From: Chalciporus piperatus
Lineage: Eukaryota > Basidiomycota > Agaricomycetes > Boletales > Boletaceae
Direction: 5' to 3'
Length of the DNA stretch: 64,000 nucleotides
NCBI GenBank assembly: GCA_038093975.1
Contig: JBBPTG010000002.1
Span: forward strand, 992,001-1,056,000
The position numbers and the translations under genes are program-made. Numbering within the stretch: the stretch's first letter is position 1; every line of letters starts with the position of its first letter. Shown one piece after another: positions 1 through 13,891 of the stretch. Below the pieces are notes generated by a model. The model saw only the letters and a list, made by a program, of their open reading frames with translations. It did not search any database and was not told where the DNA came from.

Positions 1-1681
<1,681 letters not shown>

Positions 1682-2856
1682 GGTATCACTCTAGAGGGGA
1701 CGCAAAGGCGATATTATGAGCGGGGTGTTTGGAGGATTTGATGTGGATGTGAGCACACCGTTGTGGTCGATGTGGAACAATGGATAGGGACGAGTGCGTT
1801 GTGAGCGTTCGGAGGTTAGACGGGCGGGATATTATCGCAGAGGGTCCAGCTGATGATAGTACACGAGTCGCGCAGTCGATGGGAAATCGTAAGCGACCGA
1901 CCTCATTGATTGCGTAAGCAACCCCCCCGCCCTGTATAAATTCACTCGTCCGTGGAATGTTCCTTTACCCCTCCAATGTCACTCCCCCATTCATTTTCTC
2001 TTTCTGTCAACTTTGTGTGATAGTTTTCACTACACGATCCTTAGATTGTCTCGACAGGGTGACTCAATGTCTCCACCAGCCTTTCCGCTGTCTACTGTCG
2101 GTAATGAGTCAAAGTCGTGTAAGATCAGGTCTATCTCTCTCTCCTGCTCTGATCTCGTCTTGGGATTGGGGCAATGAGGGGAGCAGAGTCTTTGACACCG
2201 CCTTTTACTCTCTTTTTGATGGCGCGCCTATTCCATTGCGTCGTTATCATGTATCTTGGCAGACATGTCGTTAGTACTTGTAAATAAATATCTTTGCGGT
2301 AGACACGAAAATTTGAATCTGGTTGCCGTGGACAGGATTTTCGACATGGGCAGGCTTGTTCGGTTCCCCTGTTCAAATGATCAACGACTCGTGGACCACT
2401 CGTGCTTGGAGGGTCCCTTGATCGGCGCAGACGGTATCCGAGCCGATATACACGGGCGGGTTGCCGTCGCAATGGGCGCTGTGATGAGGAAGTTGTCGGA
2501 GAGATACCACTTTCGGGTCGCTCAGTCTAGATAGCCCAACTATGCATATGATAGTTCCTCCTCGATGACATTGAGTGTGATCCGAATATACAGAGATGGG
2601 ATTACTTGCAGTCGAATTGTAGTTGGCTCTGAGTTGGCTACTATCCTGTGTTGTGTTCCCACCAAACCTGCAAGGAAAGGAACGGTCGCCTCGAGAACGT
2701 AAGCAGGAGCTTTCATAGTGCCGTACCAATAAACCAAGTTGGGCCTCATGTCGACAGCCCGGCATCTCTCTCTTTCTCCATTCCTTCTGTCTTTCACTTC
2801 CATCCTCAAAATCTGGTTTTGTTTCTCCATTTTATCTCTCATACCAGTCATTTTGT
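1682..2856. other. Divergent intergenic region, USP7-type gene / disordered-protein gene
   Basis: A 1.17 kb region between two divergent starts, presumably holding both promoters and 5' leaders. A TATA-like stretch (TATAAA) is visible near 1935. Several short open frames lie here on both strands, but none shows family-like sequence or splice signals. I see no RNA gene. Confidence 0.5.
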
Positions 2857-5800
2857 ATGAATAGTCGAAGGCGCGACGACCGCTCAGCTTCAGCAGTCGA
2901 TCATTACAAGCAATGGGTCTCGACAGACAAGTATGACTATGATTCCGACCGTCGAAGGAACCATTCCTCTACTCTGCCATCCCACTCATACGACCAAAGA
3001 GCTTATCCATCTCAAGATACCCGATACCACGATGCGAGACAGCCTACTCGGTCTCATCGACAAGACCCCCATTATACCTCGGCACATCCGTCTTCCTCCT
3101 ATCATCAATCGTCCGCGCCCGGTCCGTCAACGAGCAGAACTTATCAACACGCGACGAGACCATCTGCTCAGTATCCTTCATCCGGCCATCACTACCCACA
3201 ACCCACTACCCATCAACAACACACGCATCCTATGCCTGCGCATCCAGTATCCACTTACCCTGTAGCTAGCTTATCTCGCAGACCGTATCCAGAAGCGCCT
3301 GATCCAAGAACTTCGAGACGTCCCGCCCCTGCCCCGATACCCCAATCCTCATACGAGCCGGTATCCAGTGGCGAAGACATTCCGAGGTCTTCAAGGCATC
3401 CCTCTCGTGCCGTTCAGTCTTCAACGCAGCCCCCTCAGCCAGCTCCAGCGAACCAATCATACTGGACGCCCGCCCCGGAGATGTCCTCGCGACGCCCCAA
3501 AGATCCGCCCAGGGATCGCGAAAGGGATCGCGAAAGGGACAGAGAACGAGAGCGGGAGAGGGCTAGCACCGACGTTGAGAGAGATGGGTACAGGGAGAAG
3601 GCGAGGGCTGACCGGTACCGTGAACGTGAACGTGAACGAGAGCGCGAGCGTGCCAGTGAGGTGAAGTATCAAGAGTATACCAGGAGCAAGCATCCGGACA
3701 GGCGGAAGGATTCTGATACGGAGGGGTTGATGTATTCTGAACAGAGGAACGCCTCCAAAGCCTCACTCTCTGGGAGAGAAGGGTACGCAACGTCTGTTCG
3801 CGAGTCCAGCAGTGGTCATAGACGACATCGGACAGAAGATGGGACGGCTACTACTTCTGTGAGTTGACTGGGCACGCTTTATATCCTTACAAATCTCATT
3901 TTGCGTGTCAATAGTCTCGTCGAAACCAGCCTGAAAACACGCAGAATCCGATCACTACCACGTCGGTTCAGTCTACTAGTGGGCCACCGGTAGACGGACA
4001 GCAAACAGGTGACCCTCCGCCTGCCCCTCGCGTAATGCCTGTTTACCTTCCACTAAAAGCCAAGTCACATCGCTCACATCGAGAGGGACGTCCATCAACT
4101 GCGCAAGGTGCTCAATCTGGCAGTGATACGGAGCGATCCACAGGGAAGGTAATTCATATCAGATCGTCATACTATACTTGCGTGCTCATATTCAGCTTCA
4201 GCACCGTATGGAACGCACACCTTCGGGGCCAGCCGTGCAGCGAACCGACGGGTATATATCCAGCTCCACGAGGGATAGAGGCAACAACGAAGCATCGAGT
4301 GGACCACGAGATGATCTGAAAAGGCTAGAGGTCAGATTGCTCACTTCATTCACTACGCTCGCTTTCCTACTTGCATGACCATAGGCTAAGTACGGCGTAC
4401 TCCAAGACACGCGGCAACCTCCGCCCCAAGTCAGCGTGGACATTCCCCTCGTCACACCAGGTTTTCATCCATCATCTTTACCTACGGAGAACCCCCTGGC
4501 TTCTGCTGTGCCGCAATTTGTCAGTATCCGCGCGGGCCAGGGCCCTTCTGACCCGCAGGCGTACGCCGCGCATTTTAAGTCATCGGCGATTTCACATTCA
4601 GATGCTCCACAGGATATCCTTGTCGAACCTCACGCAACCTCTGCGTCGATCATCAAGTCATCAAGTCATACCCATACCCGATCGCAATCTTCCGAGGTAC
4701 AAACTAAGCCAGATCGTCTGGTCGCCGTGGAACATTCACGTACTGAGCCTCATGGCGTCGATATACCTCCTGTTCATCGCATGTCTATCCATGAGTCCAG
4801 CCGAACGTTGCCGACCCCAATTTCGAGATCACAATCCTACGCTCGTGGGAACCCTGAAACTGGGGTGGATAATCTGAGCTCATCTCGTCCACCTAGCCGA
4901 CCGCCGTCTCGTTCCGCGCACAGGGCGTCTGTCGTTCCTCCTGCGGTCGTCGGCCCAAGAGCTCCACGTTCGGTACCCCAAGGGTCGCAGGCGAATGAAC
5001 CTCCAGCCCGTCCACCGTCTGTCGCACAATATGCTCCAGCTGTGTCCGCTGTGCCAAACCAACAACATGTACACTCTGTTCCTCCATCTCCCCCTCAACT
5101 TGATGACCATGGATCTCACCTACCTACCCAGGCAAGTCCTCGAGATGCGCAATTTTATGGCACACCGAGCGGCCGTCCCCCGTCTGTCAAACGGACGTCA
5201 TCAGGTGCTCCTCCCACGTCCGTCACCATGCCTCAGACGCCAACGACATCCTCACGACCTTCTACGCGTCAAGAGACCTATCCAGATGCGCCGAACGCCG
5301 TTCAGCAGACAGTAGACAGTCCGTCAACGATGGAGAGTCGTTCGGGACAACGTAAGGCTTCTGGTAGCAGCACAGTGAAAGCAGCCTGGATCGTCCAAAC
5401 TGCGCCAGCTGCAGCCAAGGATGCTGTGACATCTCGTGAAGAGAAGTATTTGCGAGGGCCACCTCCGAACATGGAAACCCCACATCCTCAGTTGCGACAA
5501 GTGCTACAAGACGATGACCATTTCCCTCGTTCCTCATCATCGACGATGAAGGCTAGTCAAGCTCTACATCCCCAGACCGCATCACAGCGGAACTCCCCAG
5601 GTGCGAAGCCAAAAGACGCTCCTTTTGGTACTCCTAGAGGCACGTTGGCGAGTAATTCACCCAAGTCTGGACACAGTAGAGAGGTATGATCTACTATCTC
5701 TGCTTTCTCCCACTCTCTCATGTTTCTTCTCAGACACCTACCCCAGAACACAGGACGAGGCAAAATCTACCGCCGCACTTGGCTGGTCCACCCCAGATTG

Positions 5801-8800
5801 CCATTGTCGGGGCAACTCCCATTACACAATCGCGCGACCTGCCACACCAAGGCCGTGTTGACCACACTTTCCTTGTACCTGCTTTCCCTGCTCCGACGCG
5901 AGTCACGAGGACGACATCGAGTTCACGGGAGCAGCCACAGCCCACACCTCGAAACATTCCGCCAGTGTATCATCAACCACCGCCAGCACCGGTGCCAGTG
6001 GTGCATGCCCCGTCACTGTTCCAGTCGTATCGCCCACCGACCCCGCCATCCCCTGAGGAAAGTGCTCCGCCTTCGCCTCCCCCTTTACCAGTACCGCCGC
6101 CGAGAGGGTTTGAGGATTATGATTCGCCCCCACCCCCGCCTTCTATCGAGATGAGGACGAGTGAGATTATTCCAGCACGTTCGCAGAACGAAGATGATAC
6201 ACGAGATTCAGTGGATGATTTCCCTCATGCATTCAGTGAGATCCTTCACAAGCCCTCACAACAACTAGTCCCTGGGCAAACCTCGCCTACATTCCCTATA
6301 CGTACCCATGAGCTGTTGCAAAGTGGCAAGTTGGATAACGATCTAATCTCAGAGGCAGCACCGAATGGAACTTCCGTTGTACCGCGGGCTGAGGCCGTTA
6401 AGCCTGCCCCGGTGCAGCCAGATGGGGTTTATCCAGGATTGGCAAAGACCGTGTATGTACCTCCCCTGCAGACGTCAGCTGCCCCAAGGTTGCGGCCGAA
6501 GGTCACGATTGAAAATGTTCCAGAGGATTCACCTGTGGCTATGAGCGCGATTCCCGCGAGCGCACCGCCTGTCATGTCCACAGCACCCCCTGTAGCCCCT
6601 CCTTCGAAACCCACTCAGGCGCCACAGCACACCACAGTTGCGAACCCGGACACGTTCTCTCGATCCACATCAGCGGATCAAGGTGTTTCTAGATCTTCTC
6701 CCCAATCGAAGAGCAAAGAATCACCTCTGCACCGTGCTACCGAACCGACCCTCGCGCCACTCGTCGCACCTCCGATGCCACCACCACCCGCCACTCATAC
6801 AGCGATGACCACTCGCATGCCGTCTTCGGCACCTCCGAATCAGCCTTCGTTCTTTCCCCCTCCTCAGCCCCAATCTCATCAACGCTCAGCATCCCATGCC
6901 ATGACCTCCCGTACTCTTCAGCGCGCTGCAGAAATGATGCAGACAAGTAAATTGTCGGCGGCGCCTGCAGTGACTATCCCTTCCGCGAGCACCAACGCTG
7001 CTAGTACTGCTACTGGGCACCAACCATCGGTGAACGTTGCTAGTGCGCATGCCAGCTCCGCGGCAAGGCTTGCAAGTGCTTCTACGACGACTACTCCTCA
7101 CGTCGGTGCCACAACAGCGACCTACGCGCTCAAGGTCTCCCCGACCACGACCACAACTGTTCCGCCGGTTGGCACGACGGGGCTGGGCCGTGATGCGCCC
7201 GTGCCGACGAGCACAACCATCGCTACCGCTACCAACACTACTGGGCAACAACAAGCAGCGAACAGCGTTGGTGTGCAAGCCTTGGCTGCAAGACTTGCAA
7301 GTGCCTCCACGACTGCCCCCCACACAGCAGCAACCCATGCGACCAAGGTCGCCGGTACATACCCGACCACGACCACATGCGCTCCGCCGGCTGGCGCGAC
7401 AGGGCGTGACGCCCCGGTTCCATTGACTACTACTACTACCCAGTCACTCACTGCCGCCGAATTATATAAACAACAGGTCACCCGTGCGGCGGCTCCGCAG
7501 ATACCCCCACCTCTAGACCCCGTGTCCATGACTTTAACGTCTTCCAATGCTGTTAAGAATTCTCATCACGACCAGGCCATCGTAGATTCTACCCGTTTCC
7601 GTGATGGTACGCCCGCCCCAAGTCGCAACCCTCCCTCTTCCTCACATGTATACCCCACCCCTACTCGTCCAGGCACATCCTCTGCAACGACCCAGCAAAT
7701 GCATCATCCACCCCCAGTCCAATCGTCAAACCACCATCGTGCTGTATCCCTACCGACTACACAAGCATCTTCAACACCTCAAAAGCCACCCTCTCCTCGC
7801 AAAGTCTCCCAGCCTATATCTACCACCGCGGTTTCTACTCAGCCATTCCCACCTCGTCCCACCCCTGATCCCCAGCCAGCACCAGCGCCTGTGTCCGGGC
7901 ACTTGTCCACTCCTGTCCCTGCCCCACCCCGAGCCGCTAGACTGCAGTCTTCTGATCGCGCGAATGATACAGACATATTAAAAACACCCTCGTCCATCGC
8001 GCCTTCTCCTATGCTTAATGCGGACTCGGCGGGCCCTATCTCAAAACCCACGGCTCCACCTATGAGGACGAGACAGCCGTCCACGGACTCGAAGGACTCG
8101 AAGAAGAAACCTTCAGGGTTGTTTGGTCTTTTCAGGACGCGAACACTTTCTTCGAAGCAGGTTGATCCCCCAGTCGTTTCCACAACAACTAAACCATCGC
8201 TCGACAATGCACGGGGTCCTATCGAAGTCCCGATCGCTGCCTCTACCACTGCGCCTACGGCACATAGAGTGATGTTGACTTCGGCACCAAGAGAGTCGAG
8301 GGAACGCGTCGCGGCCCCTCCGCCTGTCCCCCCTGCAGTCTTCAAGCCCAAGGTTAGGGGCAGCAGAGTACCCGACCCAATGGCTATTCCACCAATGTCA
8401 CAGAGGGACACAGTACCCCACATCTTTACCCCGTTCAAGTTCTTGACTATGAACTCTAAGAGGAACCGAACGGTATCTGCAGCATCTCTCGATGTCTGTG
8501 ATGGTAACACTGCAGTTAGTATCCATTCTCCTCTCTCCGCACGCGTGCTTAATTTTGATTATCCAACAGACGAATACTGTGGTCGGGTCCCCTGATCAAT
8601 CTGTCGTCAACCAGGCCCCCCCTTTGCCTCCGATCATACCTCCAGAAATACGTGACCCACTGGTTGCGACGACGCAATGGAGGGACAGGGAAGAAGCTGA
8701 CCGAAGAGAGCGCAGGAAGAACCGTATTCGTCGACCCGGAGTGACGTTTGATCTTGAAGAGGAACCGCCTTCCCCCATACCAGGTGCCACGACCACGACC

Positions 8801-8890
8801 ACTAGCAAGAGGAATAAGCTGGTTCGCCGCCCGTCTGGACGTGCTCCAGGACGTGTCGGTACCCCTGGGCCAGGGCGTACTACTAGCTGA
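2857..8890 (+). CDS. Large disordered Pro/Ser/Thr-rich protein, 1,909 aa
   Basis: I do not recognise a functional family. Six exons join in phase: 2857-3858, 3915-4148, 4196-4330, 4385-5683, 5734-8472 and 8570-8890, all with GT-AG borders. The protein is low complexity throughout. The N-terminus is rich in Tyr, His, Ser and Pro. An Arg-Asp/Arg-Glu dipeptide tract follows (nt 3505-3655), and then long Pro/Ser/Thr-rich stretches that include poly-Pro runs around 6060-6140. A 75-codon imperfect tandem repeat lies near 7060-7430. Near the C-terminus there is a short basic-hydrophobic segment, KKKPSGLFGLF (about 8104-8136), and a charged tail with RDREEADRRERRKNRIRR. No membrane segment or signal peptide is visible. 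The last donor was placed at 8473 because the later GT at 8504 leads straight to a stop. A scaffold or signalling role is possible but unsupported. Confidence 0.8.
7040..7440 (+). repeat. Coding 225-nt imperfect tandem repeat
   Basis: Two diverged copies with a 75-codon period lie in exon 5 of the disordered protein. Both contain the signatures ARLASASTT, then PTTTT, then GRDAPVP. The matching nucleotide starts are 7063 and 7288 (GCAAGRCTTGCAAGTGC). The copies differ by substitutions and small in-frame indels, so this is an old internal duplication. Confidence 0.8.
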
Positions 8891-9209
8891 TGTTGATGTC
8901 GTTCTGATCGAGCTGATTATTTGAAAGTATCTTAAGTATTACGGCCATGTTATGTATGTTATGCCACCCCCTAGTATGTATTTCGCTTGGGTTTCATTGC
9001 TATCTATACGGGTTATCTTCGGAATTCTTGTCCTATGTGCTCAACTTGAGTGTCAATTGGAGAAGTACGTGACGAGACGCGTGACGCCACGCGTTTGTGA
9101 CACCCTGTATGCATCATGCATTGCCTGCGCGTGGATATCCGACTCGAGTTGGCTGCACCGATCATACCCTCTTGAATCTCGAACGACCTTTGATCTTTAC
9201 GGCGTTATA
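8891..9209. other. Intergenic, between the disordered-protein gene and PRI2
   Basis: A 319-bp region between two co-oriented genes. It should contain the terminator of the first and the promoter of PRI2. I see no gene in it. Confidence 0.4.
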
Positions 9210-11049
9210 ATGTTCAAGCACAAGGAGAGAAAACCTGGAGGGAAACTAGGTGAAGTAGACAAAGGAAAGAACGTGCTGGTGAATGGATCAGAGTACCCCT
9301 TCCGACTGAACTTGTACGCACTCTTCCTCGTCCATCATCCCGAACGTCAACCAAAACCCATTCACCTAGCTACGATAAGTCCCCACTCTACGAAGTCACG
9401 CTTGAGGAATTCGAAACATGCGCTCTCGATCGCCTACGTGTGCTCGCTGAGATCGAGTCCTCGTTTGCGCGAAACCGGTCATGGGAAGAACTGAAGACGG
9501 TCACGGAGAACCAATGCAAGAAGTATCTTCCACTCAGCAATAATATAGCAACGAGTGTGGACCTGCAGAGTCAACGACGCAACGATCATCTGGGTCATTT
9601 CGTGCTTCGGCTCGCGTTTTGCCGCTCGTGAGTTTCTTTTCGACGATTCTGAGCAAGAAGTGAGCGATTGATTGATTGTTCGACATCCGTTCAGAGAAGA
9701 ACTAAGACACAGGTTCGTCAAAGCGGAGTCCACGCTGTTCAAAGTGCGTTATGAGACAGATTTCTTGAGAGAGCGCTCGGAATTCCTTACGACTCAGAAG
9801 TTTGATTGGGTGGAGGTCTGTTGTGCCTCTGTGTTGTTGTCTCAACTAATACCTCCTTAGGTCGATGAGTCGGAAAAGACGCAATTTGAAAAAGAGTTGA
9901 AAACCCTTCTGCTCGCGGGGGAAACAACTTCACAGTATGTGAAGGTGCGTACTTCATTGCGTGCAAGAATGGACGCCCGATAATCACCTCGCAATCTAGG
10001 TTCACTGGACGAGAGTGCCTGATCTTGTTGCCAAAAGGCGTGTATTCCTACGCGGGGGTTATGCCTACGTGCCTAGTAAAGAAGTATCAAGTTTCGTGTT
10101 TAACGAGTTTGAAAGGAAAATGGAGAGAGCGCTCGAGGTGAGTGTCCCATACAGTCTGATGGTGCGTCCCTGAAAGAAGCTTGATAGTACACAGCGAGAT
10201 CACTTCCCCGCATGGACGAAGACACGAGATTGGTACCCATTCTGAACAATCTGTCGCAAGGTTTCCTTGCAGGTGTTCCATCGGAATGGGTGAACACTTC
10301 TGCCTCTGGGGATGAAATACGAGCGGAGATGATCGAGGACCTAGCGAGGAAGCACTTCCCGCTGTGTATGCGAAATTTACACGAATGCTTGGTCCGAGAT
10401 CGCCATTTGAAACACTATGGAAGATTGCAATATGGCCTTTTCCTCAAGGTAAATAATGATTGGCTCGATTGCCTGATCTCAGGGCTGATGATCGACAGGT
10501 GTTGGGTCTCCCGATTGAAGAAGCTATCGTATTCTGGAGGAAATCGTTCAGTGACAAGAGCGACGACCAGTTCAGCAAGGAGTACAAGTACAACATCAGA
10601 CACTCTTATGGTCTCGAAGGGAAACGGGCAAATTACCCTGCCAAAAGGCAAGTTGCATAATGGTTAGACAGTTTGGCCGGATTGATGAAGGTGTATCATT
10701 CGCAAGCTGCCAACAAATCCTCACGACCCATCCACCTGGTGCAGGGGAGTGTCATGGATGCCCATATCGCCACTTTAGCCCAGAAAACCTGCAAAGCAGT
10801 CTACTCGCGACATACTCGTCTCAGGGTCTTACCACGATTGATCTACACGAGGTCATGAGGACAGTCAAGGAGGGCCACTATCATGTTGCCTGTACGCGTG
10901 TCTTTGAAATGACGCATGTAAGCCAAGGGGTGAAGAAAGGCGAAGGCATAGGTGGTGGAGAAAGTGTTGTACATCCCAACCAATACGCCGCAAGAAGCAT
11001 AGAGCTCGAGAAGCCACAAGGTGATGGGATGGTGGTAGAACAGACTTGA
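9210..11049 (+). CDS. PRI2: DNA primase large subunit (PriL/p58)
   Basis: Regulatory Fe-S subunit of the DNA polymerase alpha-primase complex, which makes RNA-DNA primers in the nucleus. Eight exons join in phase: 9210-9313, 9370-9627, 9695-9815, 9861-9944, 10000-10137, 10188-10448, 10499-10647 and 10707-11049, giving 485 aa. The usual eukaryotic length is about 500. Family-like segments run in order: YPFRLNFYDKSPLYEVTLEE, LGHFVLRLAFCRS, the helical PILNNLSQGFLAGVPSEW, and the C-terminal Fe-S domain. The four cluster cysteines are visible in FPLCMRNLH, SCQQIL and ECHGCPYRHF. The seventh intron (10648-10706) has a GC donor with perfect context (AG|GCAAGT) and must be removed to keep SCQQIL in frame. 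The exact acceptor of exon 6 (10188) was chosen for phase. Confidence 0.95.
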
Positions 11050-11216
11050 GTAGAACTGTGTATGCTTTTGCTAGTTCTGTAATGCTAATGTGTATTAGGT
11101 GGTGTCTGGAGTCCTTTACAGACCCCGGCGCGGACGTATTGACTTTGGCCGGCGTAGTTGCATCACCCCATTTTGAGTCGTCTGCGCATCCGTCTGTGCT
11201 CATTCCCCGGACCACA

Positions 11217-12054
11217 ATGGCTCGTATCAAGTCGCCAAAGCTTAACGGTCTTGCCAAAGTGCTCAATGAGCCCGCTCTTCGACAATACGTTGATTCCGAC
11301 GGCCACTTCTCCATGGTCAGGTATGGAAGCCCTACCAATTTACTCCCATCATTTCGATGCTGACCCAGCTGTTGTAGGAATTTCAGGTTGGCTGACCTCG
11401 TCACGATAATGAATGGCGTCTGTGGCTCTTTTTCGATATTTTCCTCAGCTCATTACCTGATAACGAACGACGACGACTACTTGTGGTGGGCGTTGGCCCT
11501 TCCCCTGGCGGGACTCATGTTTGACTTTTTCGACGGGAAAGTTGCGAGGTGGAGAAAGTCTTCTAGTTTACTCGGACAGGAGCTAGACAGTCTAGCTGAC
11601 TTGGTACGCATGCGCTATCCAGCCGCAGTCATCGTGTCACCTCATGCCTTAATCGCTCCTCCTGTAGATTTCGTTCGGCGTCGCGCCTGCGGTCCTCGCT
11701 TTCACCGTCGGTCTTCGAACATACCTCGATACTGTTTGCCTAACAGGTTTCATCTGTTGTGGGCTCGCTCGGCTGGCCCGTTTCAACGCCACGGTCGCGC
11801 TAGTTCCAAAAGACTCGGCAGGAAAGGCGCGATACTTTGAGGGCCTTCCCATTCCATCTTCACTTGCGCTCGTCGGCGTATTGTCTTACTGGTTCAATCA
11901 AGGTTGGGTCGAGGGCAAAGCTGGCATTCCAGGGGGACTCGTCACATTGTGGGGTCCTCCAGGTGGAAGAGGAGATATCCACCCCGTTAGCATTATCTTT
12001 GGCATATGGGCTGCGGCGATGGTCAGCAAAACCCTTCGGGTTCCAAAGCCTTGA
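11217..12054 (+). CDS. CHO1: CDP-diacylglycerol-serine O-phosphatidyltransferase (PS synthase)
   Basis: Makes phosphatidylserine from CDP-diacylglycerol and L-serine in the ER membrane, the first step of the route PS to PE to PC. Three exons, 11217-11320, 11378-11603 and 11668-12054, give 238 aa, a little shorter than yeast Cho1 (276 aa). The CDP-alcohol phosphatidyltransferase signature D-G-x2-A-R-x8-G-x3-D-x3-D is present as DGKVARWRKSSSLLGQELDS. It is preceded by RLADLVTIMNGVCGSFSIF and followed by hydrophobic segments, with RFNATVAL and YFEGLPIPSS as in fungal PS synthases. PRI2 ends only 167 bp upstream on the same strand. The next gene, on the opposite strand and facing it, is the related PI synthase. 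Both use CDP-diacylglycerol. Confidence 0.95.
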
Positions 12055-12566
12055 TGGTGTTTTTTTGGGGGTTTTTCCGTGGGTTCCGAGATGTGGATGG
12101 CTTTTTTTTGTCTTCGATGATTCACGCATCTGTCACGACGCACGAGGTACGCTACTACTTTACTTAGCAAGGCAGAGATGCCGCATAGCTTATCGCTCTC
12201 ATGAATGTATGTGAATATCTCAGATCAGATCACCCTGACCTATTGTGTGGAGTACTGATTCATGATCCTGGCGCCAAAGGGATTCCCGCTGCGTCTTGTG
12301 TCGCGTCTCGAGGTTGGTGTTCTTTTGTGAGAGACCGACCCGCGAACGTCAGGATGCCCCTATATATATCAGACAGGCTCGCAGTATACGATGTGAATAC
12401 ACCATCTTGCATTAGACACGTGAAACAGCAAAAATACGATAGGTTAATGTGTGGATCGAAAGTACGACTTTGGCCAACAGTAGCGTGAAGCTGTTTTCGA
12501 ATAGTTATGAGCCGTCCCAGAGTCCAATTTGTCCCGCCCATTCTAAATGTCATCACCTCGTCCCAC
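12055..12566. other. Convergent 3' region between CHO1 and PIS1
   Basis: A 512-bp tail-to-tail region. It contains a T/G-rich stretch just after the CHO1 stop (12058-12110, with runs of 6 and 8 T). These runs may belong to 3' end signals. I see no gene. Confidence 0.5.
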
Positions 12567-13637
12567 TCATTGAACCTTTTCCTTCTCCCTTGCAGCGGCT
12601 CTCTCTGCCAAATCCACCCCAACCAAGATTTTACTTGCCTTCCAAAGCTGAACGACGTTGATAATGTTCTTGGCAAGACAAATGGGAGCTGAGAGGGATG
12701 CCACGATTTGAGGCCATGTGAAGGAAGCCAGGTAGGCGAGACACTCGGGAATTTCGATGGCGAAAGGGAGAGAATCGGAGATGGGTGTGCGTATCCATTT
12801 CATGAGATAAAGTGAGACGAAGAATAATTCGTTACCGGCGCACATGAAGAATAGGGTGCGCTACACGTCGCGTGCGTTAAAAAGTGAATTCGAAGAGGGG
12901 AATGGTGGTACGAACCGAGTCGTTGTAGTAATACCATAAAATGCGGCTCACATCGCTCTTTACGATCTTGTGGCTCCTCGAACCGGTGACCAGGGAGCTA
13001 GGAAGGGCGTATGTCAGCCCAATACGCAAAAGAGGATAATTAGACGCAAATGATGCAAACGTACCTGTACATGTGCATGTAGTGACTTGAGAAATCGAGA
13101 GCGATAAGGAACTGGAAGACGAGTGCATAATTTGGGTATGCGGAAGAGAGATAACAGAGGAGACATGACGTGGTGCATCTGCGAAGCAGGGTTAGAGTCG
13201 TCAAGGCCAGTGGCAGACTGAGCACGAACCTATCAGTGACCATATCCAATACTGCACCAAATTTTGATGTCTGCCCGAGCGCTCTGGCAGCTTGACCGTC
13301 CACGGCATCAAGAAGGCATGATATGCAGTATGCAAGGGTGCAATACTTTGGATGATAGCTCATAAAGTGAAGCGACAGTCCGGCGAGAATGACCCGGGTG
13401 TAACCTATAAGTCACAGATGAGCGAAATGAAACAAGGTCGAAGCCACATGAACGAAGAGGGTGCAAATACGACTTACCGATGAGGTTTGGTACGAAGAGG
13501 AAGACATTTTCAGAATAAGTCTGAGCTGTTGCCAAATCCACCGCTACTTTGGCGTCGACGTGTCTGAGAGACTCTCGTCTCTGTGGTTTGCGAGGGGCTG
13601 GAGAGGGGTGGGCTGAGCCATTTGTGTGTTTGCTCAT
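12567..13637 (-). CDS. PIS1: CDP-diacylglycerol-inositol 3-phosphatidyltransferase (PI synthase)
   Basis: Condenses CDP-diacylglycerol with myo-inositol to phosphatidylinositol in the ER. Five exons on the minus strand, 13637-13478, 13404-13230, 13178-13065, 12997-12916 and 12860-12567, give 274 aa. The usual length is 210-250, the excess being a polar N-terminal extension. The CDP-alcohol phosphatidyltransferase motif is complete: DAVDGQAARALGQTSKFGAV followed by LDMVTDR. Membrane segments follow, with the family-typical DFSSHYMHMYSSL, and after that LWYYYNDSRTLFFMCAGNELFF. The start Met at 13637 opens the only frame that reaches VFLFVPNLIG. The gene lies tail-to-tail with CHO1, its competitor for CDP-diacylglycerol. 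Confidence 0.95.
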
Positions 13638-13891
13638 GGTGTGTTGAAGGAGTGGTGTTGCTAATGTTTAGTGGACTTGTTGGCTGCGGACGTCTCCGAG
13701 ATGTTCAAGATGACGCGCTGTCCGCTCGTGTGTAATCATCATCACGTCAGCGGATCGTTACTAGCGACACGGGTATATTCAACCAACTGAAGGAACAAGA
13801 CAAGAGAATAAATAATAATACTCGTAGTTGCATCTCCAGTCCGTGCATTACATCCCCTGGCACACCTATCAACCAATCAAGAGACAGTCCA

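Noticed and set aside
3505..3655. GA-rich short-period repeat that looks like a microsatellite
   Set aside because: It is in frame and encodes an Arg-Asp/Arg-Glu tract; explained by protein low complexity.
8504..8569. Alternative last intron of the disordered protein (donor at 8504)
   Set aside because: Its length keeps the frame and leads to a stop at once, whereas the donor at 8473 joins a long matching exon.
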